Of a stretch of 64,000 nt of DNA, positions 37,143 to 50,150 are shown piece by piece. Made by a program: the position numbers and the translations under genes. The stretch spans positions 1,295,199 to 1,359,198 of the forward strand of contig VXAI01000087.1 in the NCBI GenBank assembly GCA_013399305.1. The letters are read 5' to 3'. Positions within the stretch are counted from its first letter, which is position 1; every line of letters begins with the position of its first letter. Source of the DNA: Rostratula benghalensis. Lineage: Eukaryota; Chordata; Aves; Charadriiformes; Rostratulidae. The notes beneath the pieces were generated by a model. That model saw only the letters and a list, made by a program, of their open reading frames with translations. It searched no databases and was not told where the DNA came from.

Positions 37143-38759
37143 CTCCATTGCCTCTCCCATAATGCTAAGAATCGGGATAATAAAAAGTCAAACAATGTGA
37201 CTCTTGTACAACCCCAATGGTTCAGACTGACGTGTACTGAAAGCACCATAAGGCAGGTTTACGCAGTTGGGGATTCACTAATGTCACTCTCGCCCTCTAT
37301 AGTCAGTTCACAGCACCAATTTGCTTCATTTTTCTTTGAATATTGTTAAGAGAAAGAGGCCACCAAACCCAGCCCCTCCTCATAGTCTCTGCAGACCATA
37401 GGTTGGAGACCTCAGCAGCATGATGACCACAACCCACTGCGACCATCTCCTTCCCTCTCCTTTCACAAGGGGACAGATGCTCCAGGACACCTGACTGTAC
37501 CATATCCAAGGGCAACACAAAACAAATAATTAAGGACCTTTTTTCCCTATGGTGGCAACCACCATTGCCATGCTACTTTCAGGACCACCGCAGGTTTGCT
37601 CAAGGCTCTGTTCGAGGCAGCGGTGACCTACAGAAGCTTTGCCTGGCTGATGAAATGAACCCCGTACTTACAGTCTGGACAGTCGTGAAGAGCTAATGGT
37701 ATTTGATGTACAAGCAAACATTTCTTTTCTGAGAAGAAAAAAAATATTCTGTGTGCTTTTTCTGATGTGAATTGAGAAGCTATATTCTCCATAGATCTTG
37801 GAGATGTGCAATTAAAGACTGTCAAATTTGCATGCACACAGGATCCAACTGAAGGCTGAGCAGGCGATGTTATAACATTTCTCGCTTGACTTGACAACCT
37901 TATATTCTTTTAACAGCTTCCATGCATAATTTCCTTCCCTTAAACAAACTAAAGGTGCCATTGTGTAACCCAGCCCTCAAACCCATGCAGGTCAGGAGGA
38001 GGGCAGGAACCACCAGATTTCTGCTTCCCAAGCAGGGCTGGCTGACCATCACTGGGCGGCAAAATCACAACCGAGCAGTCCTCAAAGCCACACCACATAT
38101 GGATGGAGTGAGCAGAGTGCAGCTCTGCAGGTCCCCCTGCTTTGTCAGGAACCAGATTTCTGAGGCAGCATTAAGCAGAAGCCATCTGCTGCCCCGAGCT
38201 TTCTTTTCCAAAGTTTCTGAGCTGGTCAGATGGATTTCCATGGGAATAGCAACAACAATGACTGCACCTCTGGCTCCAAACCCACTCTCCAGCTGAGATC
38301 TTATGTCTTTGCTCCACAGCATGGGGGCACCAGAGCTTTAGAAGAGGTAAAAAAACCCAAACAACCAAAACAAAAACCAAAACAACCCCCCAAAACTTAA
38401 ACGTCGGAAAAGCAGCACATAATTTCAAGCTTTCTTTTCCTATTTAGTTGCCCCTTGGCTGAAACACTTTGGTGGTGGTTTTCCAACTACAGGCTGAGAG
38501 AACATCACAGCAAGAAAACTGTGACCCTGTGCACCTGAAGCCTGGCAAACCCTCTGTGGTTCAGAGCAAGGCTTTGTAGAGGGGAATGGCAAGACAGACC
38601 TGTAGAGTGAGAAGCACTGGGAGGTCTACAACCAGTAGGAGCGAGCTGATACATTCCAGTGCTTCTTTGGCAAGGTGTCGAGGGCCTTTAATCCATGCCC
38701 TTCAGTGAGATTTGAGATCCTCTGCACCCAGCAGGTTCAAGCCATAAAAGCACGAATGC

Positions 38760-38955
38760 AAGGAGATTAAACTAAAGATTAATAATTATACAGTATAAAC
38801 AATCTCAGATAAAATAGAACTCTCTCACTCCATTGGCGACTGACATCGTTATGTATAAAGTGTGGAATCTATAAAGCTCATTGATTAGTATTTCAAATGA
38901 AACTAATCTAAAAGCATTACTAATTATTAACTAAAATATGTAATAGAAATAGCGC
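38760..38955. promoter_or_regulatory. Candidate conserved AT-rich non-coding element
   Basis: Repeat-free block with GATTAATAATTATAC, AAACAATCTCAGATAAAAT, CTCATTGATTAGTATTTCAAATG and ATTACTAATTATTAACT, mixing homeodomain-, SOX- and GATA-like words. Supported by motif density only. Confidence 0.25.
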
Positions 38956-39844
38956 ACCAGGAAACGATCAGTGTTTCCCAGCGCCTGCAAAGCCCTACAG
39001 CAATTTTTGTGCTAAAAAGGGGGCTAGCTTAGATAGCAAACCCTTGTGCTTGCCAGGGAGTTTGTCTCTCTGTATACATGTAAGAGAGAACAGTCCACAA
39101 TGTAAAAACAGGTACAGCTTTTCCTTACTTATTCCCCTTCAACTTCTGCCTGCCCTAACTGTACCAAACCTATATTGCAGGCTACAATAAAAAACAAATA
39201 ATAATAATAAAAATCCCCACAATTCTTCTAATGAAATCAATGTTTGGTGTTTCTTGCACTGGCAGAAGAATACAAATATTGTTTTGCAGGACCAAATCCA
39301 GCCTTTTTAGACAAACTTGACCACATAGTGGCATAGTTTCATGGAAGAAAGAGACAATTTTCCACTGCCAGTCTAAATGAAGATTTTGCCATTAGCATAA
39401 TTCAAGTCTTGTGGAAATGGGATCAGTTAATTTATATTTATCAGAAGTCAAGATGAAGTAAGTATATCTACAGATAATGACATGATCTCTATTTAAAGGG
39501 CTCTTGGGTCAGTCCTATCGATAGAGCTACCCAGACTTATATCAAGAAGGAAACACTCCTTGAACCCTGTACAAATTAGGTGTCTCTGCACTATTCCACG
39601 CATTTCTCACTTGAATTACACAGGCACATATCAATTCTTCTCTGTTGCATGTGGCAAGAATTCTTCCACAAAGAGGGTAAGTAAGAGGGGAAATTAAAAT
39701 CCTGAAAAGGACGTTTGTGCAAATGTTTTTAGTAGTAATAAAGAAGGAAAGAGATGTGTGAAAAAAAGCTCTGAAATGGGACTAGTCCAGAGGCAATAGT
39801 CAGAAGCTGAAGGGATGGGGAAGAGCCAGGAGCAATATCCCCAA

Positions 39845-40580
39845 GGATGCTAAAAATTGCATTACTATGGATGAGTGGGAGGGTCCAAGATAAAAGAAGG
39901 GAAAAGACCAGGCTTACCTCGGAGGGAGAAGAGGCTGAAGAGGCTGAAGGCTTACAGATCAAGAGTTATACAGAAGGAAAGACAGAGGAAGGATGGCTGG
40001 AGAAGTTTGAAGGAAAAAGGGCCAGGAGCCCAGTCCTGCCTTCACTGCCTCCAGGGGAAACGGAGGGGCAGAGGTGCGAAGGGGGGATAATGGAATCGTG
40101 GGAAAGAGCGGCTATTTTCCAGTGTTTTCAGTGAGCAAAAAGAAACTGAAGAAGCCGGAGATAAAGCCGTTGCACACTACAGCGAGTATGTAAGGGTGTT
40201 GGGAGGGAGCAGAAAAGAATGGGCAGGCTGCAGAGAGAGGTTGTGCTGCCCAGAACAGAGAGGGGAACCATTGCCAAGGAGCTTGAAAGAGCAGTGGCAA
40301 TGGAGGTGGCACCGAGAAAAAGGTTGCTGGAAATTGTCTGTTCCCCCAGTGGGAGGTGGGACGATGCTTTTTTTCAGTGGGGGGTGACGGGAGGGAAAGC
40401 TGCAGGCGCTCAGAGAGGCAAACAGGGAGAAGAGATGAGAGGGGAGAGGTAATCGCTAGTGAGAGGCTGGAAGAGTGGGTGAGGACACGGTGCCAAGAGA
40501 CGATAATCCAGCTGATTAGCAAATTAGGCACAAGAGATGTCAAGTGAATGGCAGAGAGTAGAAGAGGCTCTGGAGGTGGC
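39845..40580. repeat. Purine-rich, strand-asymmetric segment
   Basis: The plus strand is dominated by G and A over about 700 bases (gagaagaggctgaagaggct, gagaggcaaacagggagaag, gagatgagaggggagagg). It is not a simple repeat. The minus-strand frame at 40112-40582 is rich in Leu, Ser and Pro for this reason. Confidence 0.6.
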
Positions 40581-43500
40581 AAGGAGAGCCTGAGCTTAAA
40601 ATAAAACCGTCAAGAAGTCCGAATGCACCAGCTGTATGCATCCCCTCTACCTGCCCCCTCTTCTTCATTGCACCATCAGAAACCCACTACCTTACACCAG
40701 GGAGCAAACAGAATTCCAGCCACCCCCAGGCTGATCCTGCAGGAACAAGAGAGTAGGAAAGAGGAGAAATAAAAGCTGGCTGACAGTGGCTGCCCATGGA
40801 TAAAAAGGAGGCTTTTAGCACAGCTGTGTGGCTATATTTGATGTATGTGGGCTTCTTCATGCAAAACAGACGCACAGCAGTGCAAATGGCTTTCTAAAGA
40901 AAGCAGCGTGGACCGAAACTCCCGCATGTTAGGAAGAAAGAAAGGAAAGGGTGACATCCTGGGGTATGCCAAGATGCATACGGAGCTGGGGATCCCGACT
41001 TGGGCAGCAGCACAAAGGCGTTTCCACCGTGGCATCCCCATACAAGGCAGCTCAACCCCCAGCAGTGGCTTATTATTTCGAGTTTGAGCTTGACATCCCC
41101 TTTGTAACGAAAAGGCTTGCCTCCTCAGGAAAATGACTACCAAAGACTGTAAAAATCCCGTTCTTCGTGACAAAGAAGTCCATTTCCAAATTAAGAAACA
41201 AAACACAGTCACCCCGATTGCACACTACACATTTTTGTAAATGCTCTCTTCTAGTAGCAAGTAATTAATCTTGTGTTAGAGCCTGAAAAGTACCTACCAG
41301 TTTTTGAGCTTGCAGACAGCTGGAAAATGCCTACTTAGGCTAGTGAGCACATCTTTGAGTAATTCCTACTTGCTAATTACTCTTCCAGAAGCTGCCAACA
41401 GCTATTCTAACATTTTGCTAAGCAGGGAGGGATATCACATCGCATTATCATGTATCATGTGAATTAACAACAGGATACTGGTGAAGCAACGGGATAAAAA
41501 TCTGGTAGTTGAGAAGGAAATTAAAGCTAATCGATAAGCACTAAAATAAAATAAATTTTAAAAAATCTGCAGTACATAAACAGCGTTTCAGAAACAAAGG
41601 GCATGGCTGGGGAACAAAAAACCAAAAGTGAAAGCAGGATTTGCAGAAGTTGTCAGAGTAGATTCCTTCTCCTGGTGAGGGATGAGATGAGACTGAAGGT
41701 CTGGGGAGCCTTTGGAAATGCGGCTTGCTCGTACTCCACTAACCCACTGCAACCAGAGCAACGTTCACCTCCGCAGCACAACAGACGTGATTTGAACTGG
41801 CAAGCCCTTGCACGTAAAAAGCACGCTGCCTGCCCCTGCTCGGCGAGGCTCCTGAAATATTCATCACAGCGGCCTGCAGGGAATCCCAGCGTGCAGAAAG
41901 CTCCCCCACAGCAGAGCAGACCGCCCCGTGGCTCAACGGGCATCCAAGGGCGCCCCAAGAGGGTGCTGTTGGAGGAACCCCTTCGAGATGGGAGCTGCTG
42001 GTGGCGAGGGCATCCCGTACAGCTCTTGGGCCTGTGTGGGAGGCAGGGGGAGGCCGCCTGGAGGGAATGCAAAGAGGTACCTTTATATATATGTGCGGGT
42101 GAACTGCAGCCAGCTAATGCAGGATTTGCAGTAGGAACGTCTGCTCTGAAAATGGCAAAGGCAAGTAATTATCAGGGTGAACGTCCTTAAGCAGCTTCTC
42201 AGGGGAGGCTCTGGCCACCTTCCATCAAAATGTCTTTTTTAGTGGAATGCTGTTAAGCTGTGGTCATCAATCCTATTTAAGAGAAGGGGGAAAAAGGCTT
42301 CGTATCACCGCTTTCCCTCCTCACTCGATGCGACATAAAATAGCAGCACATTAGCACAGGAGAAAGAAATAGAGCCTGACTGATAATGGCCACACTCACC
42401 TATTTATTAAGCAGCCTGGGGAAGGAGGCACCAGGCGCAGAAGATGACTTTGCATCTCGTTCATCGAATACCTGCAGCAGCAGCTGCCTGCTACCGAGAG
42501 GTTTCCTTAAAATCCCTCCACAAACCCCCTGCAACCAAACGTAAAAGCAACCCCTTGCCTTGCCCTTGAGAAGGTTGTGTGTATTTGCCATTGATCTACA
42601 GCACTGCATCACCAGCTGACTTGTGGCTGAAAGTCTGTAAAACCTGGCTGTGGTACTCGTGGGATCCACACACAGCTTTGCCTCTGTGACTCAAAAAGGG
42701 CTTGCAGGGAAACAGGGTAGCACCCCCATTTACCAGGGGGCCATGTGGGATACAGGCAAAAAATCTGTTTTAAGAGCCTCTGCTGCCACAGCCAGGGGGG
42801 TGGGTAATGAAGAGATGGATACCTTGTCTCCTGGCCTACTTGTCCGGATTGGTAAAATCAGTTAAAGAACAAGGTGATTTGCCTGCTCCCCATGGCCCAG
42901 ACAGGGGCTGGGATTTGGCCCACGTTGGTTGTTCAAATGCTTCACTATGGGGCACTGCTACAGGGTTTAGCATTGCTGCCTTCGTTATCTCCCCGTGTCT
43001 TCATCTGTATACACGAGCACACATGGACCACAAGACTTACAATGAACTCTTGTAATACCCACAAGCTGACTTGGAGTTGGGAAAAAACACGCTTCAGCAA
43101 GAGGTCATGTCTATAAATACAGCAAAACTAATTATCCCATGAAGGGTTCCCCTTCCTCTTAAAATTAGCAGTGTATACAGTCGGATATCTCAATGTAAAC
43201 ACATCACTCCGAGTTTCAGCAGCTTCGCTATCAACCGCTGTTGCACTGCAATGGAAGGAAAAGTATGAATCCTCTGTGAAGTTTCTACTATAACAAATAC
43301 TAAATCTGACATGTGAAAAGTTTTACTGCAGTGTTTTTAAGAGAGTGAAATGAAAGAAAGCAAGTGTGAAGCCTAAAACCAGCAACACACCAAAGGTTAA
43401 AAGAGAAATATTAAACAAGGGGCTCAGGGAGAAATGGAGAAGGTATCTGAGGCCCCTCCTGTGACCAAAACAGTGGGTAAGCTCCATTGAAGAGTCCAGA

Positions 43501-43659
43501 AGAGAAAAAGGGCAGATAATTATAGATCGAGGACAAGGGAGCTGATGCCATCCTGTGTTCAAGAACAGGAAGACTTTCCAGAAAAACTCCTCTGGGTAGT
43601 TTAAGTATTCATCTGTAAAATACAGGGCAAGAAAGAGCCCCTGGCACTTTTCCTGAGGA

Positions 43660-43993
43660 TGTCTTCCAGTATCTGAAGGGAGTCTACAGAAGAGCTGGAG
43701 AGGGACTCTTTGTCACGGAGTGTAGTCATAGGACCAGGGGGAATGGGTTTAAATTGAAAGAGGGGAGATTTAGGTTAGATCTTAGGAAGAAATTCTTTAC
43801 TGTGAAGGTGGTGAGGCACTGGAACAGGTTGCCAAAAGCAATTGTGAACCCCCCATCCCTGGAGGTGTTCAAGGCCAGGCTGGATGGGGCTTTGAGCAAC
43901 CTGGTCTGGTGGGAAGTGACCCTGCCTACGGCAGGGGGGTTGGAAGTTGATGATCATTAAGGTCCCTTCCAACTCGAACCATTCTATGATTCT
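43660..43993 (+). mobile_element. CR1 LINE 3' portion
   Basis: Reads cttccagtatctgaaggga, a coding remnant (GRFRLDLRKKFFTVKVVRHW, then NRLPKAIVNPPSLEVFKARL), the 3' UTR 'ccctgcctacggcagggggg', and aaccattctatgattct. Orientation is opposite to BACH2. Relatively well preserved at its 3' end. Confidence 0.97.
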
Positions 43994-46900
43994 GACAAAG
44001 AAAGGTGAGGCTGGCAACCTTATCCCAAGCACAGGAATAATCAGGTAAGCTTCATCCAATGCAATTGCTGGGAGAAAAGGTCAGGAAAAACACAGCCAGA
44101 TTTCTGAGCAGAAAATCCAGTTGCCTTCCAAACCCTTTCCATGTCCTTGGGTACAATCACACTGCCAGCATCTGCAGAGAGAGCCTGCCCCGGAGCCCCA
44201 CGGGAGATGATGAGGGGGGAGGCACAACGAGAGCCAGAGGCCAATCTCTGCAGCAAAGGAGCAACTACCGCTTAACCATCGCAGAACGACAGCCTCAAAC
44301 GCTCGTGCAGCAACGAAGCCTCAGCAAAAGCCAAACGGGAGACTGAGCAGAAACATGCTCTCGCATCCAGAGCCATCTGTCCCCCTTCCCTCGTTCTCGT
44401 TGTTTTACAAATTGACCTACTGTTCCAAATCCCAGATTTTCAGAAATAGCACTGGCTGAAGGTATTACTAGGAAAAACCATCAGCCTCAGCTAACTGGTG
44501 TAACAGAGGAATTCTTGCCAGGAGGCTGAGGCAGTGATGACAGCAGCTGGACAACCAAAATCCCAGAGTGGGGGAAGCATGGGCCACTTGGATACACAGG
44601 CAAGATGTGGCAGGACCAACATCTGGCAGTGCAACGGATGTTATCTTCTGCTGAATGCAACTGAGTAGTTTAACAAAGACCATTCCCGTTTTCTGGTACA
44701 AACAGAGGATTTCAAAGGACAACCAACTATCCTTTCCCTGCTCTCTAGACTAGCCTCAGAGTAAAGGAGACCAGAAAACCCAGGAGACTCCTAGCATTTA
44801 TTACAATACCAAATTAACAGCTAGTATTCTACTGTAAACTGAAAATCCCATCAATAATTCCCAAACAATTACTGCCTCCCCATCCTCTACAAAAAGAGGC
44901 TTCCTCTTCAAGGTAATTTTTAAATATCATAAGTAGGCCTGGTAATAGCAATACCGTCAATTTAATATCCTCAGAGACCTTTACCATCTCTCCCTGCTAA
45001 GGTTTTCCAAAAAGCACCCATCCTCATAGTTTTTTAATCTTTTGAGCCCTGGATTTCCTGTTAGACTGGCGTGTCTTCATCAGCCTGACTAGTTTTATTG
45101 AGTGCTTTAATCAGTGGTAAGAAAATACCCCCCTTGCAAGGTTTTTTTTGGGGGGGGGGGATTTCCTCCCAGCACCACCAGAGGAGCCACAGCTTGCCAC
45201 GTGTCCTCCCCCACCTCGGCACTGCCTCTCCCTTTGAAATGGGGAGAAAAAGGAAAAATGGGAAACGCCACAGATGGTCTGAAATACTCTTCCTGCGAAA
45301 ACCATCGCTGCGGCAGCTAGCTTAGGCAATACTTCAAATATTTCCGCGCGTGCCAACAGCAGTATCCATGACTAGGGAAGATGAGGAGACGGCTTGTGAA
45401 ACTCCCCCATAGGCACACTGTTTGCAACAGCCTAGTCCTCTCATTGAAGGCTCCCTTCTTTTCCCTACTCTAAATCCAATGAGAAAACTAATCTTCCGCA
45501 GATTTAAAGCTGACAGGTGGTACATGCATAATTAAAGATGACCTAACAGAGAATGCTCTCATTTCTGGCATATTATCAGACACTTAAGCAAAGCAATTAT
45601 CAGCAGGCAATCTTTTCTGTCAACAGAGATTGGATGAAACATTTTGCCAGTCAGGAAGATATTGTAGTGATGATACATACATGTTTGCAAATACTCCAGC
45701 AATATAACATAGATTTAAATCTCTCTAATCTCATCTAAATGTCTTCATCACCTATGGAGGACTACAACCTCCTCTTACATTTCCGTGTTCCCATGTTCTA
45801 CTTCCACAGTGCATACTACACAGACTCCACCTTGCTCCTATTCATGTCAACCTCTTCCTTCAACCCACTCCCTACAAATCCTGCTGTTCCTCCCCATCCA
45901 GCCTTACTGTCCTCTCTAGCTCCCACGCCCCTAGATGATGGTGTTCCAGGAAACCTTGTCCTCCTGCCTTTTTTTCCCCCCCAAAAAGCAAGCAAAACCT
46001 CAGAAAACTTGTCCTCCTTCTTTCTCACTCAAAAGCAAACAAAAACCCAGCTCCTCCAACAAAACCCAACCAAGCCTCCCCTCTTCTTCACCTGCTGGTA
46101 GCAACCACCTTTGGTATGTCAGGTGTTGGGTGCTACGCTGTCCTCTTTTTCCCCTCCTTAAAGGTATTGAGACATTGACACTTGTAGGGAGGAATTATGG
46201 ACCTCCTGTGTCGCATCAGACTGTGCCTGTAGTGAACAAAAGTGTCCTACTCGTGCATCATGGACCACGAGGCCAACACCTTCTCCCTGGAAAGCGTGAA
46301 GGTGGAAGAGGTGAGTGCCCTTGCTCTCCCCAGCAAAGATCGGTCAGGAGTTTTATGTGGAATCAGCCCAAAAGTCTATGCTAGAACTGGGAAGATCTTT
46401 TCCACTTTTTGGTTGAACAAGCAGATGGCACTGCCTCCCAAAATAGCAATGTCACCCATGCCGTTTGAGAGAGGCAGAAACTTTTTAACCTAAACTCTTA
46501 AAATGCCTCCTTCAAGCAGTGTTTTGCAATGAATCCAGAAAGCGTTCGGTGCCTTTTTTTTCTTTTCTCCTAAGAAGGGATTTAAAAAAAAAAAAGGATC
46601 TTCTGGGGAAGAAAAACGAGGAGAGAGCAAAAAATAATTAGGAAAAGGGATGCCTATAAAGGTGAGTAGTTTTCTTAATTTTGGGGAAACTAGGATTGTG
46701 AGAAGTATTATAAACTGCAATTATATACACACATGGGACTGCACTTTACCTTACAAAAGAGCTGCTCTTAGGGTATAAAATTGCTTTAATATTGCACTAA
46801 GACAAGTGTTTAAAAAAAAAAAAAAGACGCTTATGATAATGGATTTTCAAAGCAGAAGTAAAGTTGCTTTTCCCTGAGAACAGGGCTTTAGAGAACGGAA

Positions 46901-49310
46901 ACTTCACAATGCCAGTGGTGTGCGTTTTGCTGCATTTCACAAGATCTCTCATTATTTAAATTCCAATGTATTTATGTCATACATGGATAAACGATCTTAT
47001 TGTTCAGAACATGTCTTTATATGAACATCTCTGCTGCTAGAACTAGCGTTATTTTGCCTTTTTTTTTTTTTCCTTCCCTCTCCTTACCAAGTCAGAACAA
47101 AAGTCTCTTTTACTGCAGTTTTGGGAACTTCATGCAAATGGCAGTTTTTACACATCAATCGTCAGTTTAATAACACTAATGATAAGAGGGGAATTAACGG
47201 TAATGGGCTGACTCTTTGGCAAGCAAATCAGAGTTTATAGAGAAGTTTCTGCTATGACAAACTTTATAGCCCTGTGTTATCAAAAGCCCAAGCAGCGAGA
47301 ATTAAGATTAAACCACTGACTCGTTAGCAAGCTGGGCTTACTGAACCACAACTTTCCTGCACAAAGATTGATTATTTAGAAATCCATTTTACAAGATAGG
47401 AAGAGATAGCGATAGTCTTCTGGGACAGCAGGGAGCCATTTACACAACAAAATACATTTGCCAGGGGACACAGATCTGACTGAGCAGGCTCAATATCTTT
47501 CTCAGTTAAAGCAATACCAGTTACTCTCTCGGTCCTCCCCAAGGCATAGAGTTTGGCTATTTCTTTTTCTGCTCTACCCCCACTCTCGCAGTCATGGTGC
47601 TTTGCAGCATTCAAAGTCCAGTCATTGCTCCCGTGAGTGACCCTGGTGACTTCACAGGTGATGGTTATAGATCTTGGTGCTGCAGGACCATCGTGGGAAG
47701 AGGAAAATGGCCTCATATGGCCAGCCAGGGCAAGCGAGAACAAACGGGTCTTCTGTGGATTGATGGATGGCTACAAAGAGCCACATTTTGAAAACATGTC
47801 TCGATCACGACCGCAGGAACGACACTGAATATAAGAAAAAGCATTTGCTTTCTTAACATGCAAAAAAATGAGGGGAAAAAAAGATATGTCAAAATGCCAG
47901 CTTTTGACACAGAATACTACAGCAGAAGTGAGCGACAGCAGATTTTTAGTATCACTACAAATGGGTGCTTATGCCGGCAATGTAGTTTCCCATGGCAATG
48001 ATGGTTTAAAGACAAACTTCACATCTCTTGACTCCCTTTCTTAGCCAGACACAGTCCTACACCCTGGGCAACTCCAGCCCAGTTCTAATGCGGGAAGTAT
48101 GATACAAATGACACTTTACTTCCTCCCACTCACCTTTGGCTATGACCAGGACCCGCTAATAAATTGCTCTTCTATTGAATCTCATCCCACGTAGGGCATC
48201 TTCTTTTCCACAGATGCTTCGCTGCTTTTTCACACTGTCTGTTGGTTTGCTACTGTGGTTTCCAGCTATGGGCTACAAGGACTGAATCCCACATTCTGAG
48301 GAGGTTGTGCCATTTCCACAGAAGCCTTTGAACCCCAGCCTTTCCAGCCGTGTACCCTTCAGTTTGGCCCTATTTCCTGATTAATGCCCCCACAGCTTGA
48401 AATGGTATTTCCAGGTAAAGGAGCCTGTGCTAAGGACTGCTAATTTAACTGTGCTGTATGTCATGTCCATCTTCCTGCCATGTGTGGGCTTTGCTGAGAA
48501 GCAGGTTTTGGAGGGGAGAAATGAAGCTCGCTCCCTTATTATTTACAGCCTGCACTTGCAGGGCTGCCTTTCATGAGCAGACAAGTGGAAAAAATATGTT
48601 TTTAAGCAGTACAAAGTCTGCTTGAGTTTTACAAGAAGCCCCAAGGCAGGCAGGGCTTATTATGCGCCGCAGGAATGAAACATAGCATCTTCGGGGAGAA
48701 GCTGTTTTATCATCCAGCGGCAGTTTGGGAGAACTGTGGGAGCAGGGCTGTCTCACCCAGCAGTGATCTAGGAGAAGACAGGAGCTTGTAGGTGTTGTCT
48801 GTGTGTAAGGTCGGATCCAGAGAAACAGTTAAGCCCCATCTCTGAGGTACTGCCCCTGTGAGGGTGGATGTAGTAGGTCATTATAGAGAAAAAAAAACCA
48901 AGGTGAGAAATAACCATTCTACTCAACACCATTGCTGTGTCTGGGGGAAGCAAAGTGGTGTTAGCAGTGGGTTTGGATGGGCAACAACAGTGTGAGGAAC
49001 ACATACAGATGACATGCCAGCATATAGTCCTTGGATTTTTCTTGTGCTGTCACCATGACATCAAGCTCCTAGCCCCCCGCGTCACAGACCTTGCCATGCT
49101 GTCTGAGTGCCTCTAAATGACACCATAAAGCTGGTATCCTGTGATCTGCTGCTGCTCACCACAATCCAGCCCCAAACTCTGCTAGAGAACAGTAACAACC
49201 TTCCTCTCCCCAGAAACCAATGCTAGAATTACCCTATAACCCAGCCCCAAAAACAAGTCCTCAGGCAAATGAAGCAATGCATAAAGATCACTGCTTGAGC
49301 TGGGAATACA
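43994..49310. other. Unique intron sequence with one coding-like patch
   Basis: No known transposon or gene recognised. A pyrimidine-rich stretch lies at 45770-46090. The short coding-like segment at 46242-46310 is listed separately. T/G and A runs occur at 45140-45161 and 46811-46824. Confidence 0.45.
46242..46310 (+). other. Short coding-like segment ending at a donor-like GTGAGT (unknown)
   Basis: In one frame, from TCC TAC TCG TGC ATC ATG onward, 23 codons read SYSCIMDHEANTFSLESVKV then EE. Nearly every third base is G or C, although the surrounding DNA is AT-rich. The segment ends GAAGAG directly before GTGAGT, a near-consensus splice donor. Just upstream is an in-frame stop (46233-46235), and only weak acceptor-like AGs are present (46231-46241). 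I do not recognise the peptide. It could be a stray or decayed exon, a piece of retrocopy, or chance. Confidence 0.3.
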
Positions 49311-50150
49311 CAGAATCATGGAATTGTCAAAGTTGGAAGGGACCTCTAGAGATCATCTAGCCCAACTTCCCTGCTAAAGCAGGATTGTCTACAGCACATC
49401 ATTTAGGACTGCATCCAGAGGGGGCTTGAAGGTCTCCAGAGAAGGGGACTCCACACCCTCCCTGGGCAGACTCTGCCAGGGTTGTGCCACCCTCATCATC
49501 AAGAAGTTTCTCCTCATCTTTGAATGGAACTTCCTGTGCTCCAGTTTGTGCCCATTGCCCCTCGTCCTGTCACTGGGAACCACTGAGAAGAGTCTGGATC
49601 CATCCTCCGTCAACCCACCCTTTCAGATACTTGTGAGCATGAATAAGGTCTCCCCTCAGCCTTCTCTTCTCCCGGCTAAAGAGTCCCAGCTCTCTCAGCC
49701 TTTCCTCATCAGGGAGATGCTCCAATCCCTCCATCATCTTTGTTGCCCTGCACTGGACTCTCTCCAGCAGTTCCCTGTCTCTCTTGAACTGGGGAGCCCA
49801 GAACTGGCTGCAGTATTCCAGTTGTGGCCTCACCAATGCCGAGTAGAGGGGCAGAATGACCACCCTGGACCTACTGGCCACACTCTTCCCTGTGCAGCCC
49901 AGGATTCCATTGGCCCTCTTGGCCACAAGGGCACATTGCTGGCTCATGGACAATTCACCATCTACCAGGAACCCCAGACCCTTCTCAGAAGTGCCTTCCA
50001 GCAGGTCCGCCCCTAACCTATATCGGTGCCTGGAATTCTTCCTCTTCAGGTGCAGGTCCCTACACTTCCTCTTGTTGAACCTCATGAGGTTCTTCTCTGC
50101 CCAGCTCTCCAGCTTGTCCAGGTCATGCTGGACAGCCCTCTGGAACGTCA
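49311..50150 (-). mobile_element. CR1 LINE, longest copy in window, with polymerase remnant
   Basis: The plus strand begins at the 3' end (cagaatcatggaattgtcaa, agttggaagggacctctaga) and runs 840 bases. The minus strand has a 190-residue open remnant at 49570-50157. It covers the polymerase C-terminal part ([56 protein letters not shown]). A frameshift near 49590-49620 moves the reading to a second frame ([19 protein letters not shown]). Few stops suggest a fairly young copy, but it lacks the endonuclease and the catalytic polymerase region. Confidence 0.97.

Larger units (their letters stand above)
37143..43659. other. Unique intron sequence with compositional blocks
   Basis: No exon recognised. 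It includes an AT-rich candidate element (38760-38955), a purine-rich block (39845-40580) and a GC-richer block (41640-42080) that is open in both directions. The frames at 40112-40582 (minus) and 41603-42190 (plus) reflect these compositions and show no domain. Confidence 0.45.

Noticed and set aside
40112..40582. 156-codon minus frame
   Set aside because: Leu/Ser/Pro-rich product of the purine-rich strand; not membrane-protein evidence.
41603..42190. 195-codon plus frame with a 139-codon minus frame opposite
   Set aside because: Both directions open in a GC-richer block, as expected from composition; no family match.
17859..42693. Several TGACTCA/TGAGTCA sites (17859, 31664, 32740, 42687) as a BACH2 binding-site cluster
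   Set aside because: About eight are expected by chance in 64 kb over both strands, so the number is not enriched; only those in a special context are kept.
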